Source: an uncultured Campylobacter sp. (lineage in GTDB: Bacteria; Campylobacterota; Campylobacteria; Campylobacterales; Campylobacteraceae). Taken from it: a stretch of DNA of 10,087 bases. The stretch lies in assembly GCF_938045595.1 (NCBI RefSeq), contig NZ_CALIBB010000073.1:1-10087 (forward strand), read 5' to 3'. The notes beneath the pieces were generated by a model. The model did no database searches and was not told the origin of the DNA. It worked only from the letters and a program-made list of their open reading frames with translations. Shown here one piece after another: positions 5,790 to 10,087 of the stretch (positions within the stretch are counted from its first letter, which is position 1; every line of letters begins with the position of its first letter). The position numbers were made by a program, and so were the translations under genes.

Positions 5790-5820
5790 AATCTTAAGAT
5801 TAAAAAGTATTCTTAAGAAT
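5790..5820. promoter_or_regulatory. Paired 12-bp palindromes, candidate operator
   Basis: AATCTTAAGATT (5790-5801) and ATTCTTAAGAAT (5809-5820) are each perfect palindromes sharing the CTTAAG core. Their centres are exactly 19 bp apart, about two helical turns, so two dimers could bind on the same face of the DNA. They lie just downstream of the probable transcription start and 20 bases before the first start codon, a position suited to a repressor. The regulator cannot be named from this window. Confidence 0.6.
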
Positions 5821-5840
5821 TTTATAAGGCGGAGGAGATC

Positions 5841-6440
5841 TTGAATAGATTGATTTTAAAGATTTACGCGTGGCAAAATACCGCCACGCCGTGGTTTTGG
5901 CTCTTTGTGATAAGCGCAGGCTATCTTGCGACATCATATTTTTTCTTTCAGCGCTGCCTTTTTATGTCGCCTACGCAAATGGGCGCCCTCGTGCGTCTGG
6001 GCTTTGCCGTAGCGGGCGTAGGCGCGCTCATCGGCTTGCTGCTGCCGTTTGGCTTCATAGCAAGGCTCATTGCTTACCTGCTTGGCTTTGTAGGCACGAT
6101 ATACGGCTATTTACAAAGCTCCGCGCCGCACCCCGCCGCAGATACGGCAAATTGCCTCTCGTCACCTGCATTTCCTTTTGCGGCGCCGCTTGATAGCCTG
6201 CTGCCGGAGTTATTTCGCCCCGCAAGCTGCACGGGCACCCCGTCCTTCCCCGCAGGCACCGCGCTTAGCGATGTGCAGAGCTTTTTCGGCGGATTTTACG
6301 GCGAGGGATTTTATCTGGTGCCGAGCATTAAATTTGCAGACGCGGCGCAGTGCGCACAGGTAGCATTTGCGGCATTCGCGGCGATTTTGGCCGTTATGTT
6401 TGCGGGCTTTTTATACGGCAGATTTACGAGAAGTTTTTAA
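5841..6440 (+). CDS. DsbI-like (DsbB superfamily) membrane protein lacking the first catalytic CXXC
   Basis: This 199-residue protein has four likely membrane helices near 17-38, 49-69, 74-92 and 168-193, and a long loop (93-167). It aligns by eye with Campylobacter/Helicobacter DsbI, which passes electrons from disulfide formation to quinone. In the first loop DsbI has LFM.PCEQCVYIRF; here residues 40-55 read LFMSPTQMGALVRLGF, so the two cysteines are T45 and G48, while the following arginine (R52, quinone side) is kept. A single C39 lies nearby. The second loop keeps FPFAAPLDSLLPELFRPASC and VQSFFGGFYGEGFYLVPSIKF, matching the DsbI loop, with C105 and C130; C171 is in the last helix. Without the first pair, ordinary DsbB chemistry is unlikely. 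TTG is the start, with GGAGGAG just upstream. It is 20 bases before the cytochrome gene, so it may help quinol oxidation or cofactor or disulfide assembly in that respiratory system. The function is inferred. Confidence 0.8.
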   Translation: MNRLILKIYAWQNTATPWFWLFVISAGYLATSYFFFQRCLFMSPTQMGALVRLGFAVAGVGALIGLLLPFGFIARLIAYLLGFVGTIYGYLQSSAPHPAADTANCLSSPAFPFAAPLDSLLPELFRPASCTGTPSFPAGTALSDVQSFFGGFYGEGFYLVPSIKFADAAQCAQVAFAAFAAILAVMFAGFLYGRFTRSF

Positions 6441-6460
6441 AATTTTAAGAAAGGATAAGC

Positions 6461-7069
6461 ATGAAGTTTTTAAATTCTATTGCGGCTGCGGCGGCTCTTG
6501 CGGCTGCGATCGCAAGCTACGCTGGCGCCGAGGTTAAGGCGGGCGAGACGCTTTACGGCACGGTGCTAAAGCAGGTAAGCGTAAGCGGCGATTTGTCGCA
6601 CAAGGACGGCAGGCTGCTGCCCACAAACGCCATAGAGGTCTTGGAGGTCAAAGACGGAGTAGTGAAATTTTCGCTCACCGGCTATCAAAATCCAAAGGCG
6701 CCCAACGTTATTTATTTCACGCCTAAAGCGCGCATAATCGCGGTGGCGTTTTCGAAGCAGGCTAAATTTCAAAGCGAGAGCTTGGGCGAAGAGGACGGCT
6801 TTAATAAGGTTAAAATAACCGCCTACACCGACGAGGGCGCGCTAAGCGGCGACGTGGATAAAATTTTCGCGGGCGCGAAGGAGAAATTCGAAGCCTCGTG
6901 TAGCGTCTGTCACGCTCTGCATCAGCCCGCCGATTATGAAGCCAACAGATGGCCGGGCTACATCAAATCGATGCTTTCGCGCACGCCTATTAGCAAGGAT
7001 GAGAGCTGGACGGTGGTGCAGTATCTGCAAAAGCACTCCAAGGACGTAAATTTAAAGGATATGAAATGA
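6461..7069 (+). CDS. Periplasmic monoheme cytochrome c, electron donor to the reductase
   Basis: This 202-residue protein has a Sec signal peptide (about 1-23, cut after AGA) and one heme site, CSVCH at residues 147-151. M171 in SMLSRTP is a candidate distal ligand. The N-terminal 25-135 is a beta-rich part without heme motifs; the cytochrome fold occupies the last 65 residues. This layout matches the Cj0265c-type cytochrome of Campylobacter, which sits beside a TMAO/DMSO reductase-type enzyme. It is not the pentaheme TorC of E. coli. AAGGA supports the ATG at 6461. Its TGA overlaps the ATG of the reductase gene (ATGA at 7066-7069), so the two are translationally coupled. Electron delivery from the quinol side to the reductase is inferred from the gene order and the family. 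Confidence 0.9.
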   Translation: MKFLNSIAAAAALAAAIASYAGAEVKAGETLYGTVLKQVSVSGDLSHKDGRLLPTNAIEVLEVKDGVVKFSLTGYQNPKAPNVIYFTPKARIIAVAFSKQAKFQSESLGEEDGFNKVKITAYTDEGALSGDVDKIFAGAKEKFEASCSVCHALHQPADYEANRWPGYIKSMLSRTPISKDESWTVVQYLQKHSKDVNLKDMK

Positions 7070-9582
7070 AAAGACGAAATTTTTTAAAGCTCGGAGCGAC
7101 GCTCTCGGCGCTTCCGCTCATCCCAAGCTCGATGCTCGCGGCGGATAAGCTTACCGCGCTTAAGAAAAACGGCGAAATTTTAACCGCGGCGCGGTGGGGA
7201 ATTTTAAAAGCGAGCGTTAAAAACGGCAAGATCGTAAAATCCGCGCCGTGGAAGATCACCTCTAAAATTCCAAATACGCTTCAAAATACGATGGCGGATC
7301 TCGTTTATAACACGCGCATCAAAGCGCCGATGGTGCGAAAATCTTACCTCGCCGATCCCGATAATCCAAAGCCCGAGCTTCGCGGGCTTGACGAATGGGT
7401 CGAGGTAAAATATGAAGACGCGATCAAACTCGTCGCGCGCGAGCTTAAAAAGACGCGCGAGCAAAAGGGCGCGGACTCGGTGTTTGCGGGTAGCTACGGC
7501 TGGCAGAGCACGGGCAACGTGCATGTCTCAAGGACGCTGCTTCATAGATTTATGAATTTAAGCGGCGGCTTTACGGGCGTCACGGGCGATTACTCTACGG
7601 GAGCGGCGCAGGTCATAATGCCGCACGTAACGGGCTCAAATCAGGTCTATGAGCAGCAAACCTCGTGGCCCGTGGTGCTTGAAAACTCCAAAGTAGTGGT
7701 CTTTTGGGGGCTCAATCCGATCTCTACGCTTCGCGTGGCGTGGACGAGCTCGGACGAGCAGGGATTTAAGTATTTCGAGCAGCTAAAAAACAGCGACAAA
7801 GAGATCATCATCATCGATCCGATCAAAACCGTAAGCGGCAAGTATTTCGAAGGCAAGGCGCGATGGATCGCCCCTCGCCCGAACACCGACGTAGCGATGA
7901 TGTTAGGCATGGCGCAGCACCTCTACTCGCAGGGCAAGTACGATAAGGAATTTTTACAAAACTACACCGTGGGCTTTGAAAAATTCGTGCCGTACCTCAC
8001 GGGGCAGAGCGACGGCGTGGCTAAGACGCCGGAGTGGGCTAGTGAAATTTGCGGCATTAGCGCGAACGTGATCAAAGAGCTTGCGATAAAATTTTATGAA
8101 AACCGCACGATGATAATGGCGGGTTGGGGTATCCAGCGCGCTCATCACGGCGAGCAGGCGCACTGGATGATCGTGACTTTGTGCGCGATGCTGGGGCAGA
8201 TAGGACTTGCAGGAGGCGGCTTTGGCTTTAGCTACCACTACGCTAACGGCGGCGCGCCTACCTGCGCGGGCGGCGTGATCGGCGGAATGAACGCGGCAAG
8301 CGTCGGCGTCGTTAAGGACGGCAAATTCCTAGGGCTTGCGCAGGATCAGAAGCAAGGCGGCGAAGCTACTCAAGCGTGGCTGGTAAATACGGCGAAGGTC
8401 ACTTTTCCTCTAGCTCGCATCGCGGATGCACTACTAAATCCGGGCAAGACGATCGATGCAAACGGCGCAAAGATCACCTATCCGCAGATCGATTTCATCT
8501 ACTGGGTCGGCGGAAATCCTATCGTGCACCATCAAGACACCAACACCAACATCAAGGCTTGGCGCAAACCGCGCACCATCGTAGTAAATGAAATTTACTG
8601 GACGCCGACTGCGAAGATGGCGGACATCGTGTTCCCGACCACGACGGAGTATGAGCGCAACGACATCACGATGAGCGGAGACTACTCCAATATGCATATA
8701 ATCCCGATGAAGCAGGTCGTCGCCAAGCAGCACGGCGCGAAGGACGATTATCAAATTTTTACCGACCTTTGCAAGGCTTACGCGGACGGGCTTGCCGAGG
8801 TTTATACGGACGGCGGCAAAACGGAGATGGACTGGATCAAAGAATTTTACGAAGGGGCGGCGAGCGCCGTGAACGCAAACACCGCTTTAGGCATTCAGAT
8901 GCCGAGCTTTGAGCAGTGGTGGGAGAAAAACGAGCCGACGGAATTTTACGAAACGCCGGAGAGCGCTGCGTACGTGAGCTTTGAGGATTTTAGAAACGAT
9001 CCCATTTTGGAGGCTTTGGGAACGCCTAGCGGGTTAATTGAAATTTACTCCGATACGATAGAAGCGATGAACTACAAAGACTGCGGCGCGCATCCGATGT
9101 GGTTCGAGCCCGTCGAGTGGCTGGGCATGAAAGAAAAGCCTGCGAAATTTCACCTGCTTAGCCTGCATCCGCTCGATCGCTTGCATTCACAGCAGAGCAA
9201 TACCTCAAATCGCAAGAGATACGCCGTCGCGGACCGTGAGCCGGTGTTAATAAATACTGAGGACGCTAAGGAGCTCGGTATCAAGCAGGGCGATCTAGTG
9301 CGCGTGTATAACGCTCGCGGCGAAATTTTAGCGGGAGCCAATGTAAGTGACGACATAATGCGCGGCGTGGTGCAGATCTTTGAAGGCGCGTGGTACGATC
9401 CTAACGCCGAGGGGCTTTGCAAAAACGGAAATCCGAACGTGCTTACGATCGATCTTCCTACGAGCGAGCTTGCCAACGGCAACATCTCTCACACGGCGTT
9501 AGTAAATATCGAGCTTTATAAACACAAGGCGGGCGAGGATATCAAACTAACCGCGTTTATGCCGCCTAAAGGGGCGAAGTAG
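7066..9582 (+). CDS. Periplasmic TMAO/DMSO/biotin-sulfoxide reductase, molybdopterin enzyme
   Basis: This 838-residue protein belongs to the TorA/DorA/BisC branch of the DMSO reductase family, reducing S- or N-oxides such as TMAO, DMSO or methionine sulfoxide at a bis-MGD molybdenum centre. A Tat signal (MKRRNFLKLG, twin arginine at 3-4) exports the folded enzyme and ends near A25. There is no N-terminal iron-sulfur cysteine motif, as expected for this branch. The active-site motif GDYSTGAAQVI (174-184) gives S177 as molybdenum ligand. SYGWQSTG (143-150) contains the Tyr and Trp that line the site in DMSO reductase (Y144, W146). The cofactor-binding C-terminal domain starts near 694 with KFHLLSLHPLDRLHSQQSN. 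The length is typical. It is the last gene of the DsbI-like/cytochrome/reductase operon and corresponds to Cj0264c of C. jejuni. A TorD-type chaperone is not in the window. Substrate preference cannot be settled from the sequence; the retained tyrosine is more usual in DMSO-type than TMAO-specific enzymes. Confidence 0.95.
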   Translation: MKRRNFLKLGATLSALPLIPSSMLAADKLTALKKNGEILTAARWGILKASVKNGKIVKSAPWKITSKIPNTLQNTMADLVYNTRIKAPMVRKSYLADPDNPKPELRGLDEWVEVKYEDAIKLVARELKKTREQKGADSVFAGSYGWQSTGNVHVSRTLLHRFMNLSGGFTGVTGDYSTGAAQVIMPHVTGSNQVYEQQTSWPVVLENSKVVVFWGLNPISTLRVAWTSSDEQGFKYFEQLKNSDKEIIIIDPIKTVSGKYFEGKARWIAPRPNTDVAMMLGMAQHLYSQGKYDKEFLQNYTVGFEKFVPYLTGQSDGVAKTPEWASEICGISANVIKELAIKFYENRTMIMAGWGIQRAHHGEQAHWMIVTLCAMLGQIGLAGGGFGFSYHYANGGAPTCAGGVIGGMNAASVGVVKDGKFLGLAQDQKQGGEATQAWLVNTAKVTFPLARIADALLNPGKTIDANGAKITYPQIDFIYWVGGNPIVHHQDTNTNIKAWRKPRTIVVNEIYWTPTAKMADIVFPTTTEYERNDITMSGDYSNMHIIPMKQVVAKQHGAKDDYQIFTDLCKAYADGLAEVYTDGGKTEMDWIKEFYEGAASAVNANTALGIQMPSFEQWWEKNEPTEFYETPESAAYVSFEDFRNDPILEALGTPSGLIEIYSDTIEAMNYKDCGAHPMWFEPVEWLGMKEKPAKFHLLSLHPLDRLHSQQSNTSNRKRYAVADREPVLINTEDAKELGIKQGDLVRVYNARGEILAGANVSDDIMRGVVQIFEGAWYDPNAEGLCKNGNPNVLTIDLPTSELANGNISHTALVNIELYKHKAGEDIKLTAFMPPKGAK

Positions 9583-9971
9583 GGATTGGGAGCGGTTTAG
9601 GTTTTAAGACTGGCTCATTGCTGGCTTGGACTAGATACGCCGATCCTCTACAGGCTTTAGCCAAACTCGCCGTGGTTTTGCTACGGCGAGACATATCGAT
9701 TTCGACTTGCCGCGGCTTTATATAATCGCGGCTGTGTATCGGGACCAGTTTAGCTTGCCGTAGCTTCGCGACTGCAACGATAGGTCACGGAGCTGATTTA
9801 AATTTTATAGCCTTGCGCTTGTAGTATGACTGAGTTGATTTGACTTATCGTAACTTTGAGCTGTGTGGCAGGCTGGAGATAACAGCGAGCAATATTTGCC
9901 TCGCCGTCCTACCCTCTATTTGCTCGTGAAATTCTCGCTAAATTTAAGAACTTGCCGTTTGGACTAAAATT
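9583..9971. other. Non-coding spacer after the reductase gene
   Basis: The 389 bases contain no convincing reading frame on either strand. They hold a hairpin at 9666-9690 and three loosely related units between about 9665 and 9790, each with a CGCCGTGG or TTGCCG(C/T)(G/A)GCTT start followed by a GC-rich complement. The last 100 bases are AT-rich and lead into the end of a minus-strand gene. No promoter with clear features and no RNA gene was recognised. Confidence 0.5.
9666..9690. terminator. Hairpin downstream of the reductase operon
   Basis: CTCGCCGTGG (9666-9675) pairs with CTACGGCGAG (9681-9690), ten base pairs with one G-U, around loop TTTTG. It lies 83 bases after the reductase stop codon. 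No T run follows, so termination would be weak or Rho-dependent. Confidence 0.45.
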
Positions 9972-10087
9972 TCAATCCAAACTAAAAAACCGCCTAAGTT
10001 TCCATTTAAAATTTTTCTTCGGAATTTGCGTATCGTTAAAACCGTCGCTGTAAATTTCGTTTTTATCGGTGAAATAGCCGCTGTTTT
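9972..10087 (-). CDS. C-terminal end of an unidentified protein (runs off the window)
   Basis: On the minus strand a frame entering from the right edge codes 37 residues (NSGYFTDKNEIYSDGF, then NDTQIPKKNFKWKLRRFFSLD) and ends with TGA at 9974-9972. The composition (balanced charged and aromatic residues, few rare amino acids) looks like a true protein end rather than a chance frame. The gene converges on the reductase operon. No domain is recognisable in so short a piece, and its start lies beyond position 10087. Confidence 0.6.
   Translation of the reverse strand, partial: NSGYFTDKNEIYSDGFNDTQIPKKNFKWKLRRFFSLD

Noticed and set aside
8434..9485. Long minus-strand frames inside the reductase gene
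   Set aside because: They are shadows of the GC-rich reductase coding sequence, with Arg/His/Ser-rich composition and no start signals.
9705..9740. TATAAT at 9721-9726 as a promoter in the spacer after the reductase
   Set aside because: It lies between the arms of a GC-rich inverted repeat and no plus-strand gene follows it.

Overview
The window looks like a piece of a Campylobacter chromosome. The evidence is the very frequent AAATTT/AAAATT words, T-rich promoters with TATAAT-type -10 boxes and no clear -35, AAGGA ribosome binding sites, and genes whose proteins read like Campylobacter families (DsbI-like protein, Cj0264/Cj0265-type molybdoenzyme and cytochrome, Tpx). The coding GC content is well above that of C. 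jejuni, which suggests the oral C. gracilis / C. rectus / C. showae group. The species assignment is inference.

Layout. Positions 1-377 hold no convincing gene, but contain a diverged direct repeat and a strong hairpin. From about 378 to 1042 is a SUKH (SMI1/KNR4) gene split by a one-base frameshift near 498; its second half carries an extra domain resembling the C-terminal domain of ribosomal protein L7/L12. A spacer with two hairpins follows, then tpx (thiol peroxidase) on the minus strand. A short divergent promoter region separates tpx from a plus-strand pair of membrane protein genes: a TM2-domain protein with a long Asn/Gln/Ser-rich repeat region, and a DUF805 protein. Next is hutX, a cytosolic heme carrier/utilisation gene with a Fur-box-like site in its promoter. 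About 385 bases of hairpin-rich spacer end in a strong terminator, and behind it lie two small AT-rich minus-strand genes that look like accessory (possibly immunity-type) genes.

The right third is a respiratory operon on the plus strand: a DsbI-like four-helix membrane protein whose first catalytic CXXC is missing, a periplasmic monoheme cytochrome c, and a Tat-exported TMAO/DMSO reductase-family molybdoenzyme whose start codon overlaps the cytochrome stop. The expected electron path is menaquinol, then cytochrome c, then the molybdenum cofactor, then an S- or N-oxide. Two near-identical 12-bp palindromes, exactly 19 bp apart centre to centre, sit between the probable promoter and the first gene and are good operator candidates. 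After the operon is a 389-base non-coding stretch with a hairpin and degenerate repeats, then the C-terminal end of an unidentified minus-strand gene that runs off the window.

The most interesting points are the cysteine-less DsbI-like protein tied to a molybdoenzyme operon, the paired palindromes in front of it, the frameshifted SUKH-L7/L12-like fusion, the TM2 protein with a split TM2 domain, and the two AT-rich orphan genes. No CRISPR array, tRNA, rRNA or insertion sequence was seen.
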